The translations under genes were made by a program, and so were the position numbers. A DNA stretch of 55,612 bases from NCBI GenBank assembly GCA_045657265.1, contig JAZOSU010000005.1, positions 1-55,612 of the forward strand, in the 5' to 3' direction. The DNA comes from RGIG9041 sp045657265. Its GTDB lineage: Bacteria > Bacillota > Clostridia > Oscillospirales > QAKW01. The notes under the pieces are model-generated. The model made no database searches. It was not told the origin of the DNA and was given only the letters and a program-made list of their open reading frames with translations. Numbering within the stretch: position 1 is the first letter of the stretch; every line of letters begins with the position of its first letter. Below, in pieces: positions 24,495-32,704 of this stretch.

Positions 24495-24943
24495 TGAAAA
24501 CATTTAAAGGAAGAGTAGTTGCCCCCGGTGAAGTTAAAGCCCAGGCAGTTGTTTCCCACGGTGGACTTAATACTCTGGCATCGTTTCAGAAAGCTTTGCA
24601 GTTCGGAGACAAAAATGCAACTTGTGGAGATCAGAATAACCCTGACCTCTATAACAAACAAATGGCAGGAAAAGCTCTCTGTCTTCCACAGACAATAGGC
24701 TCAACAACAGGCGGTCTTGTTCTTTATTGTGCTTGTGCAATGGGTAGACAACCTGCTTGTATGCTTTTTTCTCAGCCTATAGATTCACTTGCAGGTGCAG
24801 GTGTTATTTTGGCGGATATCTGGCTTGATGATGAAAAAGCAAATATGCCCGTTATAGATTCTCTGGGCGATGAATTTTTGAATTACGTCAAAGACGGAAT
24901 GACAGTTTCTGTAGAGAAAGATGGTACAGTAAGTGTCGGTTAA
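24494..24943 (+). CDS. aconitase X, swivel-domain small subunit (DUF126)
   Basis: A 149-residue protein that matches the AcnX small subunit: MKTFKGRVVAPGEVKAQAVV, SHGGLNTLASFQKAL, then LCLPQTIGSTTGGLVLYCAC and LAGAGVILADIWL. In fused AcnX proteins this part is the movable domain that closes over the iron-sulfur active site; GSTTGG carries the serine expected at the substrate. It overlaps the large-subunit gene by one base. Two separate subunits mark the split form of AcnX rather than the fused form. Confidence 0.9.
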   Translation: MKTFKGRVVAPGEVKAQAVVSHGGLNTLASFQKALQFGDKNATCGDQNNPDLYNKQMAGKALCLPQTIGSTTGGLVLYCACAMGRQPACMLFSQPIDSLAGAGVILADIWLDDEKANMPVIDSLGDEFLNYVKDGMTVSVEKDGTVSVG

Positions 24944-25391
24944 GATTTATGTTGATGCCGATGCCTGTCCCGTTACAAAACTTGCTGAAAACATAGCCGA
25001 AAAGTTTGGTATTGAATGTACTTTGGTGTGTGATAGCTCACATAAACTTCAAAGTAGTTATTCTCAGGTTATAACCACATCTAAAGGCAGAGACTGCGCT
25101 GACTTTTTGCTTTTGAAACTTGTTTCAAAAGACGATATAGTGGTAACACAGGATTATGGTCTCGCGGCACTTGTTTTGTCTAAAGGTGCATATGCTATAA
25201 ACCAGAACGGTATGGAATATACAGAGTTCAATATCGACGGACTTTTAAATTCAAGACATATCGGAGCAAAAGTCAGAAGAGCAGGTGGCAGACTTAAAGG
25301 TCCTTCAAAAAGAACTGCCCTTGAAGATGAAAATTTCAAAACCGAATTTATAAACCTTATTGAAAAAGTAATAAAAAAACAGACTTTTTAG
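24933..25391 (+). CDS. YaiI/YqxD family protein (UPF0178)
   Basis: A 152-residue protein with the family pattern VDADACPVTKLAENIAEKF, VCDSSHKLQSSYSQVI, GRDCADFLLLKLVSKDDIVV, TQDYGLAALVLSKGAYAINQ, then RRAGGRLKGPSKRT. The repeated acidic residues (DADACP, CADF, TQDYG) resemble a PIN-like nuclease core, so it may act on RNA, but no activity is established for the family. The GTG at 24933 overlaps the end of the AcnX small-subunit gene by 11 bp; no better start with a ribosome binding site exists. It ends the operon; a functional link with AcnX is not expected. Confidence 0.85.
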   Translation: MSVKIYVDADACPVTKLAENIAEKFGIECTLVCDSSHKLQSSYSQVITTSKGRDCADFLLLKLVSKDDIVVTQDYGLAALVLSKGAYAINQNGMEYTEFNIDGLLNSRHIGAKVRRAGGRLKGPSKRTALEDENFKTEFINLIEKVIKKQTF

Positions 25392-25418
25392 GGTATATCT
25401 AAATTCTTTTAAAGGATA

Positions 25419-25448
25419 TGGCGTAGCCCGTGTGTGCTACGCCATTTT
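25419..25448 (+). terminator. intrinsic terminator before the ribulokinase gene
   Basis: A perfect 9-bp stem TGGCGTAGC/GCTACGCCA with an 8-nt loop and TTTT. It ends only 19 bp before the araB start, so it may also affect that gene's leader. Confidence 0.6.
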
Positions 25449-25466
25449 CAGTGTAAAGGTGATAGT

Positions 25467-27095
25467 ATGAAAGAAGTTTACACAATAGGACTTGATTTTG
25501 GTACGCGCTCGGCAAGAGCATTGCTGGTGCGTGTTTCCGACGGGCAGGAGATAGGATATACAGAATATATCTATCCCCACGGGGTTATGGAAAGCAGTCT
25601 TCCGACAGGAGAAAAACTCGGAAAAAACTGGTCGCTTCAGCATCCGGAGGATTATACTAATGCATTAAAAGAATGTATAACACCGCTTATATTAAAATAC
25701 AGAATCGATGCAAAAAACGTTATAGGTATCGGTATAGATTGTACTGCCTGTACCATTTTACCTGTAAAAAAAGACGGTACACCGCTTTGTTTTATAAAAG
25801 AATTTGAAAGAGAACCCCACGCATATATAAAGCTATGGAAACATCACGCGGCACAATACTGCGCGGATATGATAAATCAAAAAGCAGATAAAAAGTTATT
25901 CTCTCTTTTTGGCGGAAAAATTTCATCGGAATTTTATCATCCGAAGCTGTTACAGACGCTGATTGAAGCTCCCCACGTCATAGATTATGCGGATTTATAC
26001 ATTGAATCGGGAGACTGGATAGTATGGCAACTTACCGGTAAACTGTCGCGTAGTGCGTCTATGGCAGGTTATAAAGCACTCTATACAAAAGAAAACGGAT
26101 ACCCTTCCAAGGAATTTTTAAACAGTATTTATCAAGGCTTTGGCGATAAAGCGGAAAAGCTACTTCAAGGAGAGGTTTTGCCTGTAGGCAGTCTTGCGGG
26201 TGGGCTTTGTAAAAAATATGCTGAAATAACGGGACTTGCAGAGGGCACACCTGTTACTACCTGTATAATTGACGCACACAGTGCATTGCTGTCAGCAAAA
26301 ATAACCGATGCCGATAAAATGCTTATGATTCTCGGCACGTCGGGTTGTCACATTTCTCTTGGAAAAGAATACAAAGAAGTGGAAGGCGTATATGCAATAG
26401 TGCGAGACGGCATACAAAATGGTTTTTATGGCTACGAATCGGGTCAGACTTGTCTTGGAGACCACTTTCATTGGCTATCCTGTAATATGATTTCTAAAGA
26501 AATACAACAGGAAGCAGAAAAACTTGGAATAAAGGTACTTGATTTGTTATCACAAAAAGCCGCTTTGCACAGGCCGGGTAGTAGCGGTCTTTTGGCTCTC
26601 GATTGGTGGAACGGTAACAGGTCGGTACTAAACGATGGTGAGCTTTCGGGAATGATAGTAGGTCTTAACCTTACAACAAAACCCGAAGATATCTACAGAG
26701 CTTTTGTGGAAGCAATAGCTTTTGGTACAAGAAAAATACTTGAAAACTACGAGCAGAGCTCAGTATTTATAAACGAGCTTTATGCCTGTGGAAGTCTTTC
26801 TAAAAACGACTATATTATGCAAGTATATGCTGACGTGTTCGGAAAAGAAATAAAAATATGTGCATCTGAAAACGGTTCTGCTCTCGGAAGTGCAATATTG
26901 GCCGCTGCTGCAACAGGAGAGTATTCTTTAAAACAGGCAGCAAAGCAGATGGGTAATATAAAGGATATTTGCTTTACACCAAACACGCAAAACAAAGAAA
27001 TATATGATAGCCTTTATAAGCAATATGAAATACTTCACGATTATTTCGGCAGAGGCGAAAACAACGTAATGAAAGAACTTTTAAAACTGAAATAA
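25467..27095 (+). CDS. araB: ribulokinase
   Basis: A 542-residue FGGY-family sugar kinase. It has the N-terminal phosphate motif IGLDFGTRSARALLV and the ribulokinase-specific segment GVMESSLPTGEKLGKNWSLQ with HPEDY. Next come GIDCTACTILPV, LWKHHAAQ, the FGGKISSEFYHPKLLQ region and the C-terminal FGGY-type ending AIAFGTRKILENYE, LYACGSLSKNDYIMQVYADV and SALGSAILAA. The protein phosphorylates L-ribulose to L-ribulose-5-phosphate in arabinose use. I start at the ATG at 25467, preceded by AAAGGTG; upstream in-frame codons have no ribosome binding site. No araA or araD lies nearby, so it is a single-gene unit. Confidence 0.88.
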   Translation: MKEVYTIGLDFGTRSARALLVRVSDGQEIGYTEYIYPHGVMESSLPTGEKLGKNWSLQHPEDYTNALKECITPLILKYRIDAKNVIGIGIDCTACTILPVKKDGTPLCFIKEFEREPHAYIKLWKHHAAQYCADMINQKADKKLFSLFGGKISSEFYHPKLLQTLIEAPHVIDYADLYIESGDWIVWQLTGKLSRSASMAGYKALYTKENGYPSKEFLNSIYQGFGDKAEKLLQGEVLPVGSLAGGLCKKYAEITGLAEGTPVTTCIIDAHSALLSAKITDADKMLMILGTSGCHISLGKEYKEVEGVYAIVRDGIQNGFYGYESGQTCLGDHFHWLSCNMISKEIQQEAEKLGIKVLDLLSQKAALHRPGSSGLLALDWWNGNRSVLNDGELSGMIVGLNLTTKPEDIYRAFVEAIAFGTRKILENYEQSSVFINELYACGSLSKNDYIMQVYADVFGKEIKICASENGSALGSAILAAAATGEYSLKQAAKQMGNIKDICFTPNTQNKEIYDSLYKQYEILHDYFGRGENNVMKELLKLK

Positions 27096-27134
27096 ACATA
27101 AAAAAAACTTCCAGAAGGAAGTCTTTTTTATGTT
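27095..27134. terminator. bidirectional terminator
   Basis: An extended palindrome from AACATA to TATGTT with the core ACTTCC-agaa-GGAAGT, between two convergent genes. Confidence 0.8.
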
Positions 27135-27937
27135 TACAATGTAATTTCTCTCATGCTTTCAAAGTTCTCGTCGTATACCGTACATATAACTTTTTCTGCT
27201 TCAATTCTAAGATTCATTGTTTGTTCACCTTCCAAAAGGACTACGGGATTTTTTCCGTGAGGCTGACCTTTTGAATCTATGTAGTATATCTGACCGCCGT
27301 AGTATATAAATTCATTAGCTTTTTCGTTAACAATCACCTCGACTTTACATCCATCTTTGGAAATTGATTTTATAAACCTGTCAGAACTGTCAAGAAAATA
27401 TGCGCCGTCGCCGAAAGCATAAATATCAAGAGGTATTATGGAAGATATTTTAGCTTTTGCATAACCGGATAAAAACTCTGTATATATTCCGTCTGCAATG
27501 CCGTAACCGTCACTTCCAAATGATGTTGTAATTTCAAAGTCATTTAACTTGATTTTATTTGCAAAACCGTCAATGTAGCTTTGAGAAGCGCCACTGTTTT
27601 TGAGACATTCGTTTAAAAGGTCTTTAAAATCTTTGTATGCATCTAAATATTCTGATGCGTATATGGCAAGTCTTGCTCCGTCAGTGTACATTTTTGCATC
27701 CGTATATTTTTTTGCAATATCATATACGATTTCTTTATTATCACCGCCGTATTTCATAACTCTTATAACAGTTGACTCGTTATCAATATCAAGGTTTTTG
27801 ATAGCACTGTTTAAGTTGCTTTTCCGTATTACAAAAACAGATAATAAAGCTAAAACCAAAATTGCAACAATAATTGCAGTTGTGAGTATAAATGGTTTTG
27901 CTGATTTTCTTTTAACCTCAGTTTGTATGATAATCAC
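27134..27937 (-). CDS. membrane-anchored protein of unknown function
   Basis: A 267-residue protein with a lysine-rich N-terminus and one membrane helix at about 17-38 (ILTTAIIVAILVLALLSVFV). The rest is a soluble domain expected outside the cell. The part at about 55-115 (YDIAKKYTDAKMYTDGARLA, IYASEYLDAYKDFKDLLNEC) looks like TPR-type helical pairs. The C-terminal half reads like short beta strands (YYGGQIYYIDSKGQPHGKNP). The start is uncertain: GTG at 27937 overlaps the AGAGGTG that would serve as a ribosome binding site. I recognise no family. Confidence 0.6.
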   Translation of the reverse strand: MIIIQTEVKRKSAKPFILTTAIIVAILVLALLSVFVIRKSNLNSAIKNLDIDNESTVIRVMKYGGDNKEIVYDIAKKYTDAKMYTDGARLAIYASEYLDAYKDFKDLLNECLKNSGASQSYIDGFANKIKLNDFEITTSFGSDGYGIADGIYTEFLSGYAKAKISSIIPLDIYAFGDGAYFLDSSDRFIKSISKDGCKVEVIVNEKANEFIYYGGQIYYIDSKGQPHGKNPVVLLEGEQTMNLRIEAEKVICTVYDENFESMREITL

Positions 27938-28025
27938 CTCTGAAACATTCTAACATATTATATTATATCGGTCAATAAAACTTACTTGACAATAAATGAA
28001 AATAATAATATAATATTTTGTACTT

Positions 28026-28109
28026 GCGGGCGTGGCGGAATTGGCAGACGCGCCAGACTTAGGATCTGGTGTCCCCGACGTGAAGGTTCAAGTCCTTTCG
28101 CCCGCACCA
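28026..28109 (+). tRNA. tRNA-Leu (anticodon TAG)
   Basis: The acceptor arms GCGGGCG and CGCCCGC pair perfectly, with discriminator A and encoded CCA at 28107-28109. The anticodon stem is CCAGA/TCTGG with loop CTTAGGA, so the anticodon is TAG, reading CUA/CUG. A long variable arm (TGTCCCCGACG) and the GGTTCAAGTCC T-arm fit a class II leucine tRNA. Confidence 0.95.
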
Positions 28110-28115
28110 TTGTTA

Positions 28116-28150
28116 CCTCAACACGCAGATGGCGCAGTTGAGGTTTTTAT
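28116..28150 (+). terminator. terminator-like hairpin between tRNA-Leu and trpB
   Basis: CCTCAAC and GTTGAGG form a 7-bp stem, with an inner CGC/GCG pair, followed by TTTTTATT. It probably ends the tRNA transcript; as it lies 21 bp before the trpB ribosome binding site it might also limit read-through into trpB. Confidence 0.65.
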
Positions 28151-28170
28151 TAATAAATCCGGAGGAAATA

Positions 28171-29388
28171 ATGAAATTCGAAGGTATTGATTTTGATACA
28201 TATTTTAAAAACTATCCGAGTGAAGACGGCTTTTTTGGTAAATACGGCGGATCTTACGTTTCGCCTGAACTGAAAAAGGCAATGAGTGAAATCACAGAAG
28301 CGTATTTCACCATTTGCAAATCGAGTAAATTCATAAGTGAACTCCGTCGTATACGTAGGGAATTTCAAGGCAGACCTACTCCTATATCATATCTTGAAAG
28401 ACTTTCGGGTACTTTGGGAAATGTACAGCTTTATGTAAAACGTGAAGACCTTAATCATACAGGCGCGCATAAACTTAATCATTGTATGGGTGAAGCTCTT
28501 TTAGCAAAATTTATGGGCAAGAAAAAAGTTATTGCTGAAACAGGGGCAGGGCAGCACGGTGTTGCACTTGCAACTGCAGCAGCTTATTTTGGGCTTGAAT
28601 GTGATATCTATATGGGTTCCGTTGATATAAAGAAACAGGCGCCTAACGTTGCAAGAATGAAAATTCTTGGTGCAAATGTTGTTGAGGTAACTCACGGATT
28701 GCAGACACTTAAAGAAGCAGTTGATGCGGCTTTTGATGCTTATTGTAAAGAATATAAAGATGCTATTTACTGTATAGGTTCTGTTCTCGGACCGCATCCG
28801 TTTCCTATGATGGTCCGTGATTTCCAAAGCGTAGTGGGTATCGAAGCAAGAGAACAGTTTCTGGATATGACAGGTGAACTTCCCGATGCAGTTGTTGCTT
28901 GTGTGGGCGGTGGCTCAAACGCAATGGGAATGTTTGCAGGATTTTTGAATGACCCTGTTGATATATACGGTGTCGAGCCTCTTGGAAGAGGAACTACTCT
29001 CGGTGACCACGCGGCAAGTCTTAAATACGGTACAGAGGGTATTATGCACGGATTTAACAGTATAATGCTTAAAGATGAAAACGGTGAGCCTGCTCCTGTT
29101 TATTCTGTTGCAAGCGGTCTTGACTATCCTTCATCAGGTCCTGAACATGCATTTTTGCACGATCTTGGAAGAGTTAAATATGACGTTGTGGATGATGAAG
29201 AAACTGTTGATGCTTTCTTTACTCTTTCACGTCTTGAAGGTATTATTCCTGCGATTGAAAGCTCACATGCTGTTGCATATGCAATGAAACTTGCTAAGAA
29301 AATGGGCAAAGGCTCAATTCTTATTAACCTTTCTGGCAGAGGCGATAAGGATATGGACTATATAATCGAAAAATACGGTATGAGATAA
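28171..29388 (+). CDS. trpB: tryptophan synthase beta chain, stand-alone
   Basis: A 405-residue PLP enzyme of the TrpB fold that joins indole and serine to tryptophan. The PLP lysine is K101 in HTGAHKLNHCMGEAL; the phosphate loop is CVGGGSNAMGMF; AETGAGQHGVALATAAAYFG and the ending SGRGDKDMDYI are typical. GGAGG lies 6 bp before the ATG at 28171. Two things are unusual: the lysine is followed by LNHCMG instead of the usual INNxLG, and no trpA or other trp gene is nearby. It may work with a TrpA coded elsewhere or salvage free indole. A terminator hairpin separates it from tRNA-Leu. Confidence 0.85.
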   Translation: MKFEGIDFDTYFKNYPSEDGFFGKYGGSYVSPELKKAMSEITEAYFTICKSSKFISELRRIRREFQGRPTPISYLERLSGTLGNVQLYVKREDLNHTGAHKLNHCMGEALLAKFMGKKKVIAETGAGQHGVALATAAAYFGLECDIYMGSVDIKKQAPNVARMKILGANVVEVTHGLQTLKEAVDAAFDAYCKEYKDAIYCIGSVLGPHPFPMMVRDFQSVVGIEAREQFLDMTGELPDAVVACVGGGSNAMGMFAGFLNDPVDIYGVEPLGRGTTLGDHAASLKYGTEGIMHGFNSIMLKDENGEPAPVYSVASGLDYPSSGPEHAFLHDLGRVKYDVVDDEETVDAFFTLSRLEGIIPAIESSHAVAYAMKLAKKMGKGSILINLSGRGDKDMDYIIEKYGMR

Positions 29389-29401
29389 TAAATACAAAAG
29401 C

Positions 29402-29448
29402 AAAACGGCTTGTAAAGTTTTTAAACTTTACAAGCCGTTTTATTTTTT
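29402..29448. terminator. bidirectional terminator between trpB and mntP
   Basis: A perfect stem of 19 bp (AAAACGGCTTGTAAAGTTT) with a 2-nt loop and a T run, between convergent genes. Confidence 0.9.
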
Positions 29449-30026
29449 TAAAAGAAACTTGTTATAAAAATTTCAAGTCCGATGAAAATCAGTATTCCGC
29501 CACCGAAGATTCCCGCCTTGCCTGCAAGCTTTGTTCCGGCTTTCTTTCCTATGATAAGTCCTATAGTACAAATAACATATGTAACTAATGCTATGATTAT
29601 AGCGCAAATCAATGCCATAATCCAGTTGTAGTCGGCTATTGTAAATCCAACTGATAAAGCATCAATAGAAGTAGCAATTCCTTGAACTACAAGCGCTACA
29701 AAACCAACGGATGCTTCACAGGTTTCACAGCTTGTAACACTGTCATAAATCATTTTTCCGCCGATGTAGCAAAGAAGAATAAGCGCAATCCAGGGAATAA
29801 GCTTTTCAAATGAGCTGAAATATTGAACGATGGTGTGTATGCAAAGCCAACCTATCAAAGGCATAAGAGCCTGAAAGAATGCAAACATTCCTGCAACACC
29901 GCACATTTTTCGCTTTTTCATTTTCGGCTCATTGAGACCGTTGGCAAGAGATACTGAAAAAGCATCCATTGCAAGACCTATTCCAAGAAGAATACTTGTC
30001 AGTAAAAAATTAAAAGTTATCTCCAT
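29448..30026 (-). CDS. mntP: manganese efflux pump MntP
   Basis: A 192-residue protein with six membrane helices in two three-helix halves. The halves carry GLAMDAFSVSLANG and GIATSIDALSVGFTIAD, the two aspartate motifs (MDAFxVS / SIDALxVG) that bind Mn2+ in MntP. It exports Mn2+ from the cell. AAAGGAAC precedes the ATG. It is the third gene of the plsC-gltS-mntP unit; MntP genes often have their own yybP-ykoY riboswitch, but there is only a 13-bp gap here, so none fits. The window thus holds two probable manganese exporters, this one and the P-type ATPase. Confidence 0.9.
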   Translation of the reverse strand: MEITFNFLLTSILLGIGLAMDAFSVSLANGLNEPKMKKRKMCGVAGMFAFFQALMPLIGWLCIHTIVQYFSSFEKLIPWIALILLCYIGGKMIYDSVTSCETCEASVGFVALVVQGIATSIDALSVGFTIADYNWIMALICAIIIALVTYVICTIGLIIGKKAGTKLAGKAGIFGGGILIFIGLEIFITSFF

Positions 30027-30039
30027 TTTTTTGTTCCTT

Positions 30040-31422
30040 TTATTTATGATTTTTAAATATTTTGCTTCTGAATAAAATTATGTTCATTACAACAAAGAAA
30101 AGTGTAAGTATTATGAATGTAAGTATAGGTTTAACAGGAGCTAAAGTAGCAAGAAGCATCATTGGGAAACCGAAAACAATAGCAGGGAAGTTCTGATAAA
30201 CCATATTGTCTGCCGCAGGGGTTTTGAAATCTCCGTCGATTTCACGAAGAAGAATTATACCTGTACTTGCCGTTCCTGTAAGCATACCGTACATCATAAG
30301 AAACTGTTCCTGAGTGTATTCAGGAAAAAGTGTTTTTGCAATAAAATAATTGTAAAAATAGGTAATAATAAGACCTGATACACCAAGCAGGAGGATGATG
30401 CCCCAATATCTTTCAAGAATGTCAAGACGAATTGCGGCAATACCTGCAACAACCATAATATCAAAGAAGAAATTGCTTGTTCTTGTCATAAGAAAATCAT
30501 TTATGTATTCTCTGTTTATGATTTTCTTGCGTCTTAAGGTATTCATTACGATTTTAATAATTGTACCTGTAAGAACACCGAGGAGAAAGTTGAATCCGTA
30601 AATTACCGATTTCATACCGGGAAGTAAATTACCAAGCGCCATCATAATAAGATAAGTGAGAAAATATGCCGCCATTACAAGTGCCATCTGAACAGTCATT
30701 TTGTCCATACTGCCTTGCATCGGAATTTCGTTTTCTGCCTGTACCTGTTCTGAACGAAGTGCGCCTTCTTTTTCGGTGTCAAACAAAACTATATCTTTTT
30801 TCTTTTTCAGAATGTTAAGATGTATAACACCGCCTATACTTGCGCTTAAAAATCCAAGAGCTGCGATGGTAAGACCGAAACTTTTACCGCCGTCAAAACC
30901 GAATTCTGTTTCATAAATGGTTCCGTAGTTAAGTGCCTGACCTGTACCCTGACCGTAGCCAAAAGGTAAAAGCACACCTGCTGCAGAGAAGAAATCTTTG
31001 ATTAAGACAGATGCTATCAAGGTGATGCCAAAACCGAGTACTGCCTGAATAAGATATGTAGATACAGTGGAAACGCCAGTATTGAAAATCTCAACTGCTC
31101 TTTTCTTGGTTAGTTTACCTGTGGCGGTTTTAAAAGAAGATGCGATAAAACCGAGGGCTAAAGTATGATATGTAATCATTTCAAGAGTGTTGTATCCGTT
31201 TGTGCCGAAAAAAGCGGTGTTGAAAATTGCCTCTTTGGTAATCAGTCTGTAAACTCCTGCAAGTAAAAGCAGTATACCGCCTCCAAGTACCGATGTAGGT
31301 ATAAGCGACATTTTCAGGAAATTCACAGAACGCTTGAGCATATTAGCAACAAGAAGACTAAGCAGTAAAACTGCCACTAAATTGATGCTGCCCCATACGT
31401 TAAAGTCCCAGAAACTTGACAT
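30040..31422 (-). CDS. GltS-type sodium:glutamate symporter family protein
   Basis: A 460-residue membrane protein with about 11-12 helices. The glycine-rich hairpin loops GYGQGTGQALNYGTIYE and YGMLTGTASTGIILLREID are the paired substrate loops of the ESS (glutamate:Na+ symporter) family. A charged cytoplasmic loop at about 205-235 lies between the two halves. The start overlaps the acyltransferase gene by 23 bp. Substrate is inferred from the family; other anions are possible. Confidence 0.8.
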   Translation of the reverse strand: MSSFWDFNVWGSINLVAVLLLSLLVANMLKRSVNFLKMSLIPTSVLGGGILLLLAGVYRLITKEAIFNTAFFGTNGYNTLEMITYHTLALGFIASSFKTATGKLTKKRAVEIFNTGVSTVSTYLIQAVLGFGITLIASVLIKDFFSAAGVLLPFGYGQGTGQALNYGTIYETEFGFDGGKSFGLTIAALGFLSASIGGVIHLNILKKKKDIVLFDTEKEGALRSEQVQAENEIPMQGSMDKMTVQMALVMAAYFLTYLIMMALGNLLPGMKSVIYGFNFLLGVLTGTIIKIVMNTLRRKKIINREYINDFLMTRTSNFFFDIMVVAGIAAIRLDILERYWGIILLLGVSGLIITYFYNYFIAKTLFPEYTQEQFLMMYGMLTGTASTGIILLREIDGDFKTPAADNMVYQNFPAIVFGFPMMLLATLAPVKPILTFIILTLFFVVMNIILFRSKIFKNHK

Positions 31423-32596
31423 TAGTGTTCTCCTTTACCGTGTTTTTGTATCTGTAAAAGATATTTACGTATTTCAAAGCATTAAACCTTTTAGTTCCTT
31501 TAAACTGATATACTTTGTCTTTATAATAAATATTCAGTTTGTTTCTTCCGAGAACTGATACTGCGTTTATATCGTCAAAATTATAGCTTTGTCCGTTTAT
31601 TGTAATCCTATCGCCAAAAAGTTCTATATTTGCGCATTTATATACCATAATTTTGTTTTTATATACAATAACCTTAGAAATTTTAGCATAGTCTTTGTAA
31701 ATGGGTTTGTCAAAATACTGTGACAAATCCAAATTATTTATGTAATTGTTCTGATATTCGTACCAGTCATTAACAAATGTAAACGGAAAATCAAAGCCGA
31801 TTCCTTCAAATTCTTTGGTATCAAGGTAACGAACACTCATACCACAGTTTTTACAGGTTAGTATGTCTTTGTGACTTTCAAATTCCGAAAGACCGCATTT
31901 GGGACAAACATAAATTGCCCTTTCCATATATTCCGCGTTTTTGTTACAATGATATCTTCCCGAAACCTTTGCATCGTTAACGTAAAGCTCATTTTTTATT
32001 ATTTCATAAAGTTCGTCGTTCGTAAAATCCTTGTATTGTTCAGGCTCAATTACTTTTGAAACATAGGCTTTCATTTTGCCTTTTCTTATTTTATTACACC
32101 ATCTCGGATCAATTCCGTATCCGCCTTCTATTCTGAAGGTAAGAACAGGTAGAGCGAGTTTTTTTATCAGAGGAACAATAGCGGGATTCATATATTCGGT
32201 TTTTCCGCTGTAAGTTCTGTTGCCTTCGGGTGCAATGGCAATAGTTCCGCCTTCTTTTGCAACTCTTATGCAGTTGATGACTGCTCTCGGGTCTGTTGTC
32301 TGTTTTTTAATAGGAATGGGAGCTACGGCATATTTTATAAGCTTTGATACAAACCCGTTTGAAAAAATATCTTCGGTCGCAAGATAATAAATCGGTCCGT
32401 TTATTGCAAGACCAACAAAAAACTGATCAAATACAGTCTGATGGTTAAGAAGTATCAGAAACTGTCTTTTTTCTTTATTTGGAAACTTTTCGATAGAAAC
32501 TCCGTATTTGAGTATAATGTATGGTCGCAGTATCACATAAGCTATGTTTCTTATAACTTTGTGTCTTGGTTTAATCCATTTTTTCTGCTTTTTCAT
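31400..32596 (-). CDS. PlsC-type acyltransferase with C-terminal zinc ribbon
   Basis: A 398-residue protein. Residues about 1-200 form a lysophosphatidic-acid acyltransferase domain with NHQTVFD (the NHx4D motif), IAPEGNRTYSGKTEYMNPAI and VPLIKK. The second part begins with a four-cysteine zinc ribbon, CPKCGLSEFESHKDILTCKN followed by CG, and ends in a beta-rich tail of about 120 residues. That fusion is not normal in PlsC, which has about 240 residues. It would place an acyl chain on a membrane lipid precursor. AGAGG lies before the ATG, and this region is duplicated (see the repeat at 32588). Confidence 0.82.
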   Translation of the reverse strand: MKKQKKWIKPRHKVIRNIAYVILRPYIILKYGVSIEKFPNKEKRQFLILLNHQTVFDQFFVGLAINGPIYYLATEDIFSNGFVSKLIKYAVAPIPIKKQTTDPRAVINCIRVAKEGGTIAIAPEGNRTYSGKTEYMNPAIVPLIKKLALPVLTFRIEGGYGIDPRWCNKIRKGKMKAYVSKVIEPEQYKDFTNDELYEIIKNELYVNDAKVSGRYHCNKNAEYMERAIYVCPKCGLSEFESHKDILTCKNCGMSVRYLDTKEFEGIGFDFPFTFVNDWYEYQNNYINNLDLSQYFDKPIYKDYAKISKVIVYKNKIMVYKCANIELFGDRITINGQSYNFDDINAVSVLGRNKLNIYYKDKVYQFKGTKRFNALKYVNIFYRYKNTVKENTNVKFLGL

Positions 32597-32630
32597 TTTA
32601 ACCTCTTAACTTTTTCATTTTAACCTCTTA
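32588..32630. repeat. 22-bp tandem duplication of the plsC-like start region
   Basis: CTTTTTCATTTTAACCTCTT (with one more A) occurs at 32588-32608 and 32610-32630. On the minus strand this doubles the AAGAGG ribosome binding site and start codon. The upstream copy opens a six-codon frame, MKKLRG, whose TAA ends one base before the true ATG at 32596, so it can act as a tiny coupled leader. Confidence 0.85.
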
Positions 32631-32669
32631 AAACATATCTATATAATTATATAATAAACTGCTAAAAAA

Positions 32670-32704
32670 GTAAATAAAAAAGTGCTATTTGGATAAATAG
32701 CACT
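32670..32704 (-). terminator. intrinsic terminator after pflA
   Basis: On the minus strand AGTGCTATTT and AAATAGCACT form a perfect 10-bp stem with a 4-nt loop followed by TTTTTTATTT. It overlaps the end of pflA. Confidence 0.85.

Noticed and set aside
29448..30039. Second manganese riboswitch in front of mntP
   Set aside because: Only 13 bp separate mntP from the upstream gltS-like gene, so there is no room for an aptamer.
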